Of a stretch of DNA of 28,166 bases, positions 1-7,959 are shown piece by piece; positions within the stretch are counted from its first letter, which is position 1; every line of letters starts with the position of its first letter. A program made the position numbers and the translations under genes. The notes beneath the pieces were generated by a model. The model was given only the letters and a program-made list of their open reading frames with translations. It was not told where the DNA came from and made no database searches. This DNA is from JBCBTJ01 sp039818665 (GTDB lineage: Bacteria > Pseudomonadota > Alphaproteobacteria > Caulobacterales > Hyphomonadaceae), in the NCBI GenBank assembly GCA_039818665.1, contig JBCBTJ010000044.1, positions 1 through 28,166 of the forward strand. Reading direction: 5' to 3'.

Positions 1-140
1 ACCTCCCACGGCCTTCGGCCGCGGGCCCCTCCTCTCCCGCGAGCGGGAGAGGTGTTTTTCAGCGCAATCTCAAATCCTGGTCCAGCCCCTCTCCCCCTGG
101 GAGAGGAGGGACCCATCGCCGCCCAAGGCGGCGATGGGAG
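1..140. repeat. Intergenic cluster of three GC-rich hairpins
   Basis: This stretch lies downstream of the glmM stop codon and carries three perfect inverted repeats: a 10-bp stem at 31-40/43-52, an 8-bp stem at 88-95/99-106, and a 12-bp stem at 112-123/127-138 with a 3-nt loop. The first two share the same CTCTCCC/GGGAGAG core, so they look like copies of one short element. No reading frame here is convincing. Such clustered palindromes between genes are typical of REP-like repeats and may also stop transcription or stabilise mRNA 3' ends. Copy number elsewhere in the genome cannot be seen from here. Confidence 0.6.
31..59 (+). terminator. Rho-independent terminator, plus strand
   Basis: A 10-bp perfect stem (31-40 with 43-52) and a 2-nt loop are followed by TG and five T (55-59). 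This is the classic layout for an intrinsic terminator reading left to right. It would end a plus-strand gene lying left of the window that converges on glmM. Confidence 0.5.
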
Positions 141-156
141 GTGAGGGCTTCACCGC

Positions 157-1470
157 TTAAACGCGCCGCACTTCATCGGCCAAGTCCGCCGCCAGCCGTT
201 CGGCCAAAGCGCCGTCCAACGCTTCCACCATCACCCGAATTACGGGCTCCGTGCCGGACTTGCGGATCACCAGCCGGCCGGCGTCGCCGAGCGCGGCCTC
301 CGCGTCGGCGATCGCCGCTTTCACAGAGGCGGCGCCGAGCGGATCTCCGCCGCCATAGCGCACATTGACCAACGCCTGCGGCGCCGGCTCGAAAACGCGC
401 AGGCACTCGGCCGCCGGCCGGCCGGTCCGCGCCACCAGGGCCAAACACATCGCGGCCGCCAGAGGTCCGTCGCCCGTCGTCGCCACATCGCCCAACACGA
501 TATGGCCCGACTGCTCGCCGCCGAGGCCGTAGCCTCCCTCGCGCATCGCCGCCACCACATGTCGGTCGCCCACGGGCGTGCGGATCAACGCCGCGCCCTT
601 CGAGTCCAGATATCGCTCCAATCCGAGATTGGACATCACGGTCGCCGCCACCGCGCCGCCTTTCAGGCCGCCGGCGTCCAAAGCGTCGGCCGCCAGCGCG
701 CCCAGGATCTGGTCGCCGTCGATCAGTCCGCCCTGCGCATCGCACAGCACCACACGGTCGGCGTCCCCGTCGAACGCCACCCCGACATCGGCGCCGGCGC
801 GTTTCACCTCCGCCGCCAAGCCTTGAGGGTGGTTCGACCCACACTCCAGATTGATGTTCCGGCCATTCGGCGACACGCCAATGGCCGTCACCTCGGCGCC
901 GAGTCCGGCGAGCAGGCGCGGGCCAACGTCAAAGGCCGCGCCATTCGCAGCGTCGACCACGACGTTCAGCCCCGCGAGCGATACGTCCGCCGGCAGCGCG
1001 GCATGGAAGGCGGCTTCGTAATCGGCGAGCCCGTCGGCCAGCGTTTCGACCGCCCCCGCCCCGGCCGCCCTCGGTTCGCCGCGATCCAGCGCAGCTTCGA
1101 CAGACTCCTGGAACGCCTCGGAGACTTTGTAGCCGTCGGACCCGAACAACTTCACGCCATTGTCGGTGTAGGGATTGTGCGAGGCGGTGATGGCCACGCC
1201 CAACCGCGCGCCGCGCGCCCGCGTCGCGACGCTCACCGCCGGCGTCGGCGCGACGCCGATCCGCACGACCGGCGCGCCCGCCGCCTGGCAGCCCGCGATC
1301 AACGCCGCTTCGATCATCTCGCCGGAGTCCCGCGTGTCGCGCCCAATCAGCACCGGCCCGTCGCCAGCCGCCTCGCGCGCAACCGCCGCGCCGATTCGCG
1401 TCAGAATCTCCGGCGTGATGGGCGGCTCGCCGACCGGCCCGCGAAAACCGTCCGTCCCGAAAATCTTCAT
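157..1470 (-). CDS. glmM: Phosphoglucosamine mutase GlmM
   Basis: GlmM interconverts glucosamine-6-phosphate and glucosamine-1-phosphate in the cytosol, the step before the bifunctional GlmU makes UDP-GlcNAc for peptidoglycan, LPS and other glycans. The 437-residue product opens with the family signature MKIFGTDGFRG. It has the phosphoserine loop TASHNP (Ser97), the metal-binding loop DGDADR (234-239) and the C-terminal phosphate-binding segment RKSGTEPVIR. Length matches the usual ~445 residues. The reading frame is open 14 codons further upstream, but the ATG at 1470 is chosen because the family begins there and it overlaps the stop of the upstream aminotransferase by one base (TGATG), indicating translational coupling. 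All catalytic motifs look intact. Identification is secure; sitting in a polysaccharide operon instead of beside ftsH/folP is a local peculiarity. Confidence 0.96.
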   Translation of the reverse strand: MKIFGTDGFRGPVGEPPITPEILTRIGAAVAREAAGDGPVLIGRDTRDSGEMIEAALIAGCQAAGAPVVRIGVAPTPAVSVATRARGARLGVAITASHNPYTDNGVKLFGSDGYKVSEAFQESVEAALDRGEPRAAGAGAVETLADGLADYEAAFHAALPADVSLAGLNVVVDAANGAAFDVGPRLLAGLGAEVTAIGVSPNGRNINLECGSNHPQGLAAEVKRAGADVGVAFDGDADRVVLCDAQGGLIDGDQILGALAADALDAGGLKGGAVAATVMSNLGLERYLDSKGAALIRTPVGDRHVVAAMREGGYGLGGEQSGHIVLGDVATTGDGPLAAAMCLALVARTGRPAAECLRVFEPAPQALVNVRYGGGDPLGAASVKAAIADAEAALGDAGRLVIRKSGTEPVIRVMVEALDGALAERLAADLADEVRRV

Positions 1471-2636
1471 CACGCCGCGCCGGCGAGCGCGAAATCGGCG
1501 ACCGCATCGCAAATGCAGTCTTGGGCCGCCTCGTCCAAATACGCGTGCATGGGCAAAGCCAGCACCCGCGGCGACTTCGCTTCGGTCACGGAGAGATCAA
1601 CGACCGGCGCTGGATAGTCCGCGCAAAAATCCTGCTGGTGCACGGGCACGGGATAATAGACCGCGGTCGGAATATCTTGGGCCTTTAAATGCGCCGCCAA
1701 CGCGTCGCGCTCTTCATGCTCGACCACATATTGCGCCCAGCTCGACCGGGCGCCTTCGATCAGCGTCGGCGTCCGCGAAACATATTGGGCGAGGCGCTCG
1801 GAATAGCGGGCTGCGATCGCATCGCGCCGATCAAGCTCGTCCTCGAAGATCTTCAGCTTCTCCAGCAAGATCGCAGCCTGGATCGAATCGAGCCGCGAAT
1901 TCATGCCCACCCGCAAGCTCAAATATTTAGGATCGTGTTTGAAGTCCCGCGCCGCCGCGTCGGCCGGCGTCACCTTGCCGTAGACCCGCAATGACTCCAC
2001 AAGATCGGCGAGTTGTTCGTCGCGCGAGGCCACCGCGCCGCCGTCGCCATAGCAGCCGAGCGGCTTGGCCGGAAAAAAGCTCGTCGTCGCGAGATCCGCA
2101 TAGTCGACGCCCGTTTTCCCATCCAATGTCGCGCCCACGCTTTGCGCGGCGTCGGCGATCAATCTCAGTCCCTTGGCCCGCGCGATCTCCGAAATCGCCG
2201 GATAGTCGGCCGGTTGACCGAACAAATCGACCGCGATCACAGAGTGCGGCTTCAATCGCCCCTCGGCCTCGACCTTGTCGACCGCCGCGACGAGGCTCGC
2301 CGGATCGATATTGTAGGTCTCAGGGTCGATATCGACGAAGACAGGTTCGGCGCCGACCCAAGGGATGACCTGCACTGAAGCGATGAAGGTGAAGCTCGGC
2401 ACGAAGACCGCATCGCCCGGCCCGGTCTCCAACGCCATCAACGCCAGCGCCAAAGCGTCTGTCCCGTTCGCGCAAGACACGACCCGCGCGCCGCCCAGAA
2501 AACGGCCGAACACAGCCTCAAAGGCCGCGACGTCGGGGCCCATCACATAGCGGCCGTCGCGGATCACCCGCGAGACGGCGGCGTCCACCTCCGCCTCGAT
2601 CCGGCGCCTTTGCGCTTGAAGATCAATGAACTGCAC
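1470..2636 (-). CDS. DegT/DnrJ/EryC1 sugar aminotransferase, WbpE-like
   Basis: This is a PLP-dependent aminotransferase that would place an amino group on a nucleotide-linked keto sugar. The product is 388 residues, normal for the family. It shows the N-terminal FIDLQAQ motif, the SCANGTDAL segment (54-62) that contacts PLP phosphate, DAAQS (162-166), and the Schiff-base lysine in TSFFPAKPLGCYGDGG (Lys191). The wording of these motifs is closest to WbpE/WlbC enzymes, which aminate UDP-3-keto-GlcNAcA, but the substrate is inferred. The GTG at 2636 is chosen over an ATG 22 codons upstream: it has a GGAGG eight bases before it and starts exactly where homologues start (MQFIDL). It is translationally coupled to glmM. 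No WbpA/WbpB/WbpD-type partners occur in the window, so they must be elsewhere or the substrate differs. Confidence 0.85.
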   Translation of the reverse strand: MQFIDLQAQRRRIEAEVDAAVSRVIRDGRYVMGPDVAAFEAVFGRFLGGARVVSCANGTDALALALMALETGPGDAVFVPSFTFIASVQVIPWVGAEPVFVDIDPETYNIDPASLVAAVDKVEAEGRLKPHSVIAVDLFGQPADYPAISEIARAKGLRLIADAAQSVGATLDGKTGVDYADLATTSFFPAKPLGCYGDGGAVASRDEQLADLVESLRVYGKVTPADAAARDFKHDPKYLSLRVGMNSRLDSIQAAILLEKLKIFEDELDRRDAIAARYSERLAQYVSRTPTLIEGARSSWAQYVVEHEERDALAAHLKAQDIPTAVYYPVPVHQQDFCADYPAPVVDLSVTEAKSPRVLALPMHAYLDEAAQDCICDAVADFALAGAA

Positions 2637-2644
2637 CGCTTCAG

Positions 2645-2649
2645 CCTCC
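2645..2649 (-). promoter_or_regulatory. Shine-Dalgarno that fixes the aminotransferase start
   Basis: On the minus strand this reads GGAGG, eight bases before the GTG at 2636. The alternative ATG at 2702 would add 22 residues that homologues lack. Confidence 0.7.
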
Positions 2650-2738
2650 GCGCGCTCAACGACACTCCCTGTCGCGCCGCCGGCCCGCGGGAGGCAAGAC
2701 ACGAATTGTGTGGAAGTGCGTCAAGCCGGCGAAGGCGG

Positions 2739-3827
2739 CTAGAGCAGGTCTTTGCGCTTCTGTTCCTTCAGTGCGGTCACAATCTTCTTCACCGTCTGCG
2801 CCTCAGACTTCGGCATCACCAAAACCGCGTCGCCGGTCGCGACCACGATCAGATCCTCCACCCCGATCGCCGCCACGAAGGGCCCGTCGGTTTGGATCAA
2901 ACACCCTTTCGACCCGATCGCCATCGCATCGCCGGTGAGCGCATTATCTTCGCCGGGTTCGGCCGCAAGCTTCAGATCCGCCAGCGCGGCCCAAGAGCCG
3001 ATATCGTTCCATCCCGCACTGACCGGCCCGACCACGGCCGCGCGCGTCGTGCGTTCCATAATCTCAACGTCCACAGGTTCGGATCGGCACGCCTCGAACG
3101 CGCCCGCATCCAACCTGTGGACGACGCCGTCCGCCGCCGCTTGTCCGAGCGCCTCGCGGCAAGTCTGCAAGATATCCGGCGCCAGCGCTTCAAACTCACG
3201 GATCATCGCGTCGGCGCGATAGAGGAAGATGCCCGCATTCCAGAAATACCCGCCTTCGGCGAGATACGCCTTCGCCGTCTTCAGATCCGGCTTCTCGACA
3301 AAAGCGTCGACTTTGTGGGCGCCCTCGTCGATCGGCTCGCCCTGGCGAATGTAGCCATAGCCCGTCTCCGGTCCTGTCGGCTTGATGCCCAGCGTCACCA
3401 ATTCGCCGGCCTCAGCAGCTGGCAGGCCGGCTGTCACGCCGTCCCAGAACCCTTGCGGCGCGTCCATATGCGCGTCCGCCGGCAGCAACAGAACGATCCC
3501 GTCGGGGTCCTGCGCGGCGACATGGCTCGCCGCCACAGCAGCTACAGCCGCCGTGTTCCGGCCGAACGGCTCCACAATCACGGCGCCCGGCGGAACGCCG
3601 ATCTCCTCTAGCTGCTTTGCGGCCAGCGCTTCCTGCCCGGCGCCGCAAATGAGCACGGGCGCGGCGAGGGAGAGCGCGTCGCCTGGGATTAAAAACCGCG
3701 CCGCCGTCTCCTGCAGCATGGTGCGCTCACTCACCAGCGGCAGATACTGCTTCGGCGCCCGGCTGTTCGACATCGGCCAAAGCCGCGTGCCCGCCCCGCC
3801 GCACATGATCACGGGATAGATCTTCAA
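2739..3827 (-). CDS. manC: Mannose-1-phosphate guanylyltransferase (short form)
   Basis: The enzyme makes GDP-mannose from GTP and mannose-1-phosphate, the donor for mannose, fucose or related residues in surface polysaccharide. The 362-residue product has the nucleotidyltransferase signature GGAGTRLWP (10-18) with Lys26 in the PKQ motif, EPFGRNTA (86-93) and the sugar-phosphate-binding FVEKP (176-180). It ends after the nucleotidyltransferase region, so the phosphomannose isomerase domain of long ManC/AlgA proteins (about 470 residues) is absent. The start is TTG, preceded at seven bases by GAGGG (3835-3839), and matches the family N-terminus. It lies upstream of the aminotransferase and glmM on the same strand, separated from the former by about 100 bases. 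Function is confident; the gene symbol follows the activity. Confidence 0.92.
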   Translation of the reverse strand: MKIYPVIMCGGAGTRLWPMSNSRAPKQYLPLVSERTMLQETAARFLIPGDALSLAAPVLICGAGQEALAAKQLEEIGVPPGAVIVEPFGRNTAAVAAVAASHVAAQDPDGIVLLLPADAHMDAPQGFWDGVTAGLPAAEAGELVTLGIKPTGPETGYGYIRQGEPIDEGAHKVDAFVEKPDLKTAKAYLAEGGYFWNAGIFLYRADAMIREFEALAPDILQTCREALGQAAADGVVHRLDAGAFEACRSEPVDVEIMERTTRAAVVGPVSAGWNDIGSWAALADLKLAAEPGEDNALTGDAMAIGSKGCLIQTDGPFVAAIGVEDLIVVATGDAVLVMPKSEAQTVKKIVTALKEQKRKDLL

Positions 3828-3907
3828 TCGCTCGCCCTCTTAGATGCCGGATGAATCTGCGAGAAGACGCCTAGCAATACGTGTTCCAAGCCTCGGCGGG
3901 CGACGAG

Positions 3908-4639
3908 CTACAGTTTCCGGGCGATCCAGGTCGCACGGCTCATATGCTCGCCCTCGTAAGCCTTGATTTCAACATTCTCGATCAGCTCAAGCGTTGACAA
4001 CCCGCAACGCTGAAACTGTTCGGACAACACCTCATCGCCCAAGGCCCAGAAATTCGTCTTGTCTCCGTTGAACATCCAAATCCACTTCGCCTGGCGCGGA
4101 TCGCCCGTGTAGCGGATCGTTTCCAGAGCGAACAAGCCGCCCTTGCGCAGCGATTTCGCCGTCTTCTCGATCGAGCGGAGCGGGTTGGGCAGGTGATAGA
4201 GCGTGCCGAAATGCAATGCGAGATCGTAAGCGTCCGCCCGCTCGAAGTCTTCGGCGTTTTCAAGGAGGAACTCGGCCTCTACGCCGATCAGATCCGCCAA
4301 TCCGTCCGCCACAGCCTTGTTCTTTCGCGAAACGTCGAGACCGGTCACCGCCGATCCAAGCCGGCTGGCGCAATACAGACTGTTGTATCCGCAGTTGAAG
4401 CCCACATCGAGCACCGCAGGGCGGTCCGGCAAGTCCGCTTGTCCCATCAAAACATGCAGTTTGCGCAGCGGGCGCGCATTGAAGGGCTGAAACGTCTCAA
4501 AATCGCTCGCTTTGGGGCCGCCATGGAACGACAGTTCCATCCGCCACGGCGCGTGAGTCTCTAAAAAGCCGCGCGCCGCATCCGCGTCGACGCCGGCGAT
4601 CTCCCACCGCCCGTCCGGATGATCCATGATTTCAGCCAT
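3908..4639 (-). CDS. Class I SAM-dependent methyltransferase
   Basis: The 243-residue protein has a Rossmann-type methyltransferase core. Motif I is VLDVGFNCG (76-84), followed by an acidic strand end at GLDVSRKN and the FGTLYHLPNPL region that resembles the post-I motifs of CmoB/DUF1698-type methyltransferases. The context, between a guanylyltransferase and a glycosyltransferase, suggests a sugar or lipid-linked glycan substrate rather than tRNA, but this is inference. The ATG has a GGAG eight bases upstream. It is divergent from the glycosyltransferase that starts at 4768 and may head the minus-strand group running to glmM. The exact substrate cannot be told from sequence. Confidence 0.8.
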   Translation of the reverse strand: MAEIMDHPDGRWEIAGVDADAARGFLETHAPWRMELSFHGGPKASDFETFQPFNARPLRKLHVLMGQADLPDRPAVLDVGFNCGYNSLYCASRLGSAVTGLDVSRKNKAVADGLADLIGVEAEFLLENAEDFERADAYDLALHFGTLYHLPNPLRSIEKTAKSLRKGGLFALETIRYTGDPRQAKWIWMFNGDKTNFWALGDEVLSEQFQRCGLSTLELIENVEIKAYEGEHMSRATWIARKL

Positions 4640-4767
4640 TTGTCGCGCTCCGCACCGACGGTTGATCGCGAGCTATGCTGCCGCGCCTACTATCACACAA
4701 GCGGAATTTGGGTAGAACACGGCTCAGCCGCCGCCCCGGACCGGCTTGCAGATGGACCTCCCCAGAC
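4640..4767. promoter_or_regulatory. Divergent intergenic region of the polysaccharide locus
   Basis: This 128-bp gap separates the minus-strand methyltransferase from the plus-strand glycosyltransferase/rfb group, so promoters for both directions are expected here. A TACTAT hexamer at 4688-4693 could be a plus-strand -10 element, but no -35 at standard spacing is evident. Assignment rests on gene layout more than on motif quality. Confidence 0.35.
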
Positions 4768-5430
4768 ATGCTGAACCGCCGACCGCGCATCTTCCAGTTC
4801 TGGGACAAGCCAGATCCGCCCGCGGAGGTCGTGGAGCTGATGGAAACCTGGCGCGGCGCCCATGGCGGCTGGACCCATCGCCTGTTCGACATTGAGGCCG
4901 CCGCCGAGCTCATCCGCGAAACCGCCGGCGCGGACTACCTCAAGACCTTTGAGGCCTGCGCCTTGCCCGCCATGAAAGCGGACGTTTTCCGCTATGCCGC
5001 GCTCCACGCGGAGGGCGGCGTTTACGTCGACGCCGACGTGCGTTGTGACAAATCCATCAAGCCGCTGTGGAAGCGGTCGCGCCGGGGCGTTTTACTGCGA
5101 CGCAAGTCCAACATCGCGAACGACGTGTTGATCGTGAAAGCGCCGGGCGATCCGCTCATCGCCTATGCCATGGAACAAGCGATGAAAAACGTCGCCGATC
5201 AAACGCGCAACGATGTCTGGTCCATGACCGGGCCTGGCATCATGACTAAGCTAAATCATCGAGACGATGACTATTCGCGCACCCTTTTTGAAGGCTTCAA
5301 AGTGCTCACGATTCCCGAAATCGATGAATATGTCACATTTAAATGGGATCTTGACTATAAGAAGGACGGCGAGCACTGGGTCCACAAACAAAAGACCACG
5401 TCAATCTTCAACACGCCGAAAGCGCGCTGA
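4768..5430 (+). CDS. DXD-motif glycosyltransferase (GT32/OCH1-like)
   Basis: This 220-residue protein is a probable sugar transferase of the capsular-polysaccharide/Gly_transf_sug group. It begins with the typical RIFQFWD segment, then shows ALPAMKADVFRYAALH and the donor/metal motif EGGVYVDAD with DxD at 88-90, all in the order expected for this family. It acts in the cytoplasm, probably adding one sugar to the lipid-linked chain. An open frame extends 31 codons upstream to 4675, but those residues are basic and unlike the family; the ATG at 4768 gives the family start, although its ribosome-binding site is weak. It is followed six bases later by rfbC, which implies co-transcription. The 3' part is visibly less GC-rich than its neighbours, which may reflect transfer. 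Donor and acceptor are unknown. Confidence 0.8.
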   Translation: MLNRRPRIFQFWDKPDPPAEVVELMETWRGAHGGWTHRLFDIEAAAELIRETAGADYLKTFEACALPAMKADVFRYAALHAEGGVYVDADVRCDKSIKPLWKRSRRGVLLRRKSNIANDVLIVKAPGDPLIAYAMEQAMKNVADQTRNDVWSMTGPGIMTKLNHRDDDYSRTLFEGFKVLTIPEIDEYVTFKWDLDYKKDGEHWVHKQKTTSIFNTPKAR

Positions 5431-5436
5431 CCGTTC

Positions 5437-5997
5437 ATGTTCAAACCACAGTCAATCCCCGAGGTGATCCTTGTCACGCCGAAGCGCTTCGGCGATGAGC
5501 GCGGTTATTTTAGCGAAACCTTCCAAGCCGCGCGTTACGCCGAGAACGGGATCGACGTCCCATTTATCCAAGACAATCACTCGCTCTCGCGCCCCGCGGG
5601 CGTGCTGCGCGGGCTGCACTTCCAGATCCCGCCGCGGGCTCAGGATAAGCTGGTGCGCTGCACACGCGGCAAGATCCTCGACGTCGCGGTCGACATTCGC
5701 GTTGGATCGCCGAGCTTCGGGCGGCACGTCGCCGTCGAACTGACGGCTGAAAACGGCGAACAGCTTTTTGTTCCGAAGGGCTTCGCCCACGCCTTCTGTA
5801 CGCTCACGCCCGATTGCGAGGTGCAATATAAAACGTCCGATTACTACGCGCCTGATTGCGATAAGGGCCTGGCTTTCGACGATCCGGCGCTGGAGCTGGC
5901 ATGGCCGTCGCCTGCCGCGGACTTGATCCTTTCGGAAAAGGATCGCAAGCATCCGCCGCTATCGGAACTGCCGGCCTATTTCACTTACCCCGGCTAG
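5437..5997 (+). CDS. rfbC: dTDP-4-dehydrorhamnose 3,5-epimerase
   Basis: RfbC (RmlC) carries out the double epimerisation of dTDP-4-keto-6-deoxyglucose to dTDP-4-keto-L-rhamnose, third step of the dTDP-L-rhamnose pathway. The 186-residue cupin protein has the family landmarks in order: FGDERGYFSETF near the N-terminus, QDNHSLS, the catalytic-histidine motif RGLHFQ (His61), FVPKGFAHAF and the tyrosine region VQYKTSDYY. Length is standard. It is first in an rfbCBDA run in which all four pathway enzymes follow on one strand. The start lies six bases after the upstream glycosyltransferase stop. Identification is firm. Confidence 0.96.
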   Translation: MFKPQSIPEVILVTPKRFGDERGYFSETFQAARYAENGIDVPFIQDNHSLSRPAGVLRGLHFQIPPRAQDKLVRCTRGKILDVAVDIRVGSPSFGRHVAVELTAENGEQLFVPKGFAHAFCTLTPDCEVQYKTSDYYAPDCDKGLAFDDPALELAWPSPAADLILSEKDRKHPPLSELPAYFTYPG

Positions 5998-6013
5998 CCA
6001 CGGAGACGCCGCC

Positions 6014-7081
6014 ATGAAGATCATCGTCACCGGCGGCGCGGGGTTCATCGGCTCAGCCCTCTGCCGCTATTTGATCGGTGAAACCGACGCGCACGTGGTC
6101 GTTGTCGATAAGCTGACTTACGCCGCCAATCTCGCCTCGCTCGCGCCGGTCGCAGGCAGCGGACGCTACGAGCTCGTCCAAAAGGACATTTGCGATCACG
6201 AGGCGATGACCGCCGTGTTCGACCGCGTTCAGCCCGATCGCGTGCTGCATCTCGCCGCTGAAAGCCATGTCGACCGCTCGATCACGGGGGCGAAAGACTT
6301 CATCGAAACCAATATTGTCGGCAGCTTCGCATTGCTGGAAGCCGCGCGTGGCTACTGGTCGGGCCTCCCGGGCGGACGCGCCGACGCCTTCCGCTTTGTT
6401 CATGTCTCCACCGACGAAGTCTACGGCTCTCTCGGGGCCGACGGCCTGTTTTCCGAGACCACCGCCTACGATCCGTCCTCGCCTTATTCGGCGTCCAAAG
6501 CCGCGTCCGACCATCTCGCGACCGCCTGGCATCGCACCTACGGCTTGCCAGTCGTCATCTCGAACTGTTCGAACAATTACGGTCCCTATCACTTCCCGGA
6601 AAAACTGATCCCGCTGATGATTTTGAACGCCTTGGACGGCAAAGATCTGCCGGTCTATGGCGACGGTTCGAATGTGCGGGACTGGCTCTTCGTCGACGAC
6701 CACGCCCGCGCGCTGGCGCTTATCGCCGAACAGGGCCGCCCCGGCGAAAAATATAATATCGGCGGGCGCAATGAGCGCACGAACCTGCAAGTCGTTGAAG
6801 CGATCTGCGACACGCTCGACGCCCTGCGCACGCCCAACACCCCGCGCCGCGATCTCATCACCTTCGTCAAAGACCGCCCCGGCCATGATCAACGCTATGC
6901 GATCGACGCCTCCAAGATCGAAAGCGAGCTTGGATGGGCCGCCCAGGAGACGTTCGAAACCGGCCTTGAAAAGACGATCCGCTGGTATCTCGACAATGAG
7001 GCGTGGTGGCGCCCGCTTCGCGACCAGGTCTATGGCGGCGAGCGGCTCGGCCTCGCCGAAGCGGCGGAAACGATCGAATGA
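6014..7081 (+). CDS. rfbB: dTDP-glucose 4,6-dehydratase
   Basis: RfbB (RmlB) oxidises and dehydrates dTDP-glucose to dTDP-4-keto-6-deoxyglucose, second step of the dTDP-L-rhamnose route. The 355-residue extended-SDR protein has the NAD-binding GGAGFIG (7-13), the Thr-Asp-Glu triad VSTDEVYG (133-135) and the catalytic YxxxK (Tyr158, Lys162). The RDWLFVDDHARA segment is also typical. A GGAG (6002-6005) lies eight bases before the ATG. The stop overlaps the rfbD start as ATGA, so the two are translationally coupled. Length and motifs are normal for the family. Confidence 0.97.
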   Translation: MKIIVTGGAGFIGSALCRYLIGETDAHVVVVDKLTYAANLASLAPVAGSGRYELVQKDICDHEAMTAVFDRVQPDRVLHLAAESHVDRSITGAKDFIETNIVGSFALLEAARGYWSGLPGGRADAFRFVHVSTDEVYGSLGADGLFSETTAYDPSSPYSASKAASDHLATAWHRTYGLPVVISNCSNNYGPYHFPEKLIPLMILNALDGKDLPVYGDGSNVRDWLFVDDHARALALIAEQGRPGEKYNIGGRNERTNLQVVEAICDTLDALRTPNTPRRDLITFVKDRPGHDQRYAIDASKIESELGWAAQETFETGLEKTIRWYLDNEAWWRPLRDQVYGGERLGLAEAAETIE

Positions 7082-7959
7082 AGATCTTGGTCGCAGGCTC
7101 TACGGGTCAGGTCGCCCGAGCATTGGTCGAACGCGCCGCCGCGCACAGCTGCGATGTCGCCGCGATCGGCCGGCCTGAACTCGATCTCGCCGAACCATCC
7201 ACCTTATCGGCGGCCATTAAGACGGTAGCGCCGGACATTGTCATCAACGCCGCGGCCTACACCGCCGTCGACCAGGCCGAAACAGAACCCGAAGCGGCCG
7301 CGGCGATCAACACCGCCGGGCCGGCCGCCCTCGCCGCCGCCACTCGATCCGCAGGCGCGCCGCTTCTGCATATCTCGACCGATTATGTATATGACGGCGC
7401 ATCAGACCGCCCCTACAGGGAAGACAACCCCACCGCCCCGCTCGGCGTCTACGGCCGCACCAAGCTCGTGGGCGACGAAGCTGTTCTCGCGGCGGGCGGC
7501 TACGTGTTCCGCACCGCGTGGGTCTACAGTCCCTTCGGAAAGAACTTCGTCAAAACCATGCTGCGGCTCGCCGAAACGCGCGACGAAGTAGGCGTCGTCT
7601 ACGACCAGATCGGCAATCCGACCTCGGCGCTGGACATCGCCGACGGCTTGTTGACAGCGGCCGCGAAAATCCGCGCCGACGCGCCGCCCGCCGGCGTCTA
7701 CCATCTCGCCGCCACTGGCCATACGAGCTGGGCCGGTGTCGCCGAGACCGTGTTCGACGAGAGCCGCCGCGCGGACGGCCCCGTGGCGGCCGTCAAACGC
7801 ATCACCACGGCGGAATACCCGACGCCCACCAAACGGCCCGCCAATTCCCGCCTCGACACCAGCAAGCTTGAGCGCGCATTCGGCGTGGTCTTGCCGGCAT
7901 GGGAGCCGAGCCTGCGCGCCTGCGTCTCACGCCTGATCAAGGAAAGCCAAAGCGCATGA
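7078..7959 (+). CDS. rfbD: dTDP-4-dehydrorhamnose reductase
   Basis: RfbD (RmlD) uses NAD(P)H to reduce dTDP-4-keto-L-rhamnose to dTDP-L-rhamnose, the final step. The product is 293 residues with the nucleotide-binding GSTGQVA (7-13), the STDYVYDG strand (Thr101) and the catalytic YxxxK in VYGRTK (Tyr125, Lys129). The ATG at 7078 is chosen over an upstream open extension from 7003 because it gives the family start MKILV and overlaps the rfbB stop (ATGA). The gene ends in another ATGA overlap with rfbA, so rfbB, rfbD and rfbA are translated as a tight unit. Confidence 0.96.
   Translation: MKILVAGSTGQVARALVERAAAHSCDVAAIGRPELDLAEPSTLSAAIKTVAPDIVINAAAYTAVDQAETEPEAAAAINTAGPAALAAATRSAGAPLLHISTDYVYDGASDRPYREDNPTAPLGVYGRTKLVGDEAVLAAGGYVFRTAWVYSPFGKNFVKTMLRLAETRDEVGVVYDQIGNPTSALDIADGLLTAAAKIRADAPPAGVYHLAATGHTSWAGVAETVFDESRRADGPVAAVKRITTAEYPTPTKRPANSRLDTSKLERAFGVVLPAWEPSLRACVSRLIKESQSA

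Noticed and set aside
2739..2747. CTAGAGCAG shared by the manC end and the gspF/gspE gap (about 23976)
   Set aside because: The match is short, one copy is part of a stop codon context, and no longer similarity extends from it; likely chance.
3908..4639. Calling this methyltransferase CmoB
   Set aside because: It shares the general motif pattern, but it is shorter than CmoB (about 320 residues) and sits among glycan genes, so a specific tRNA role is not supported.
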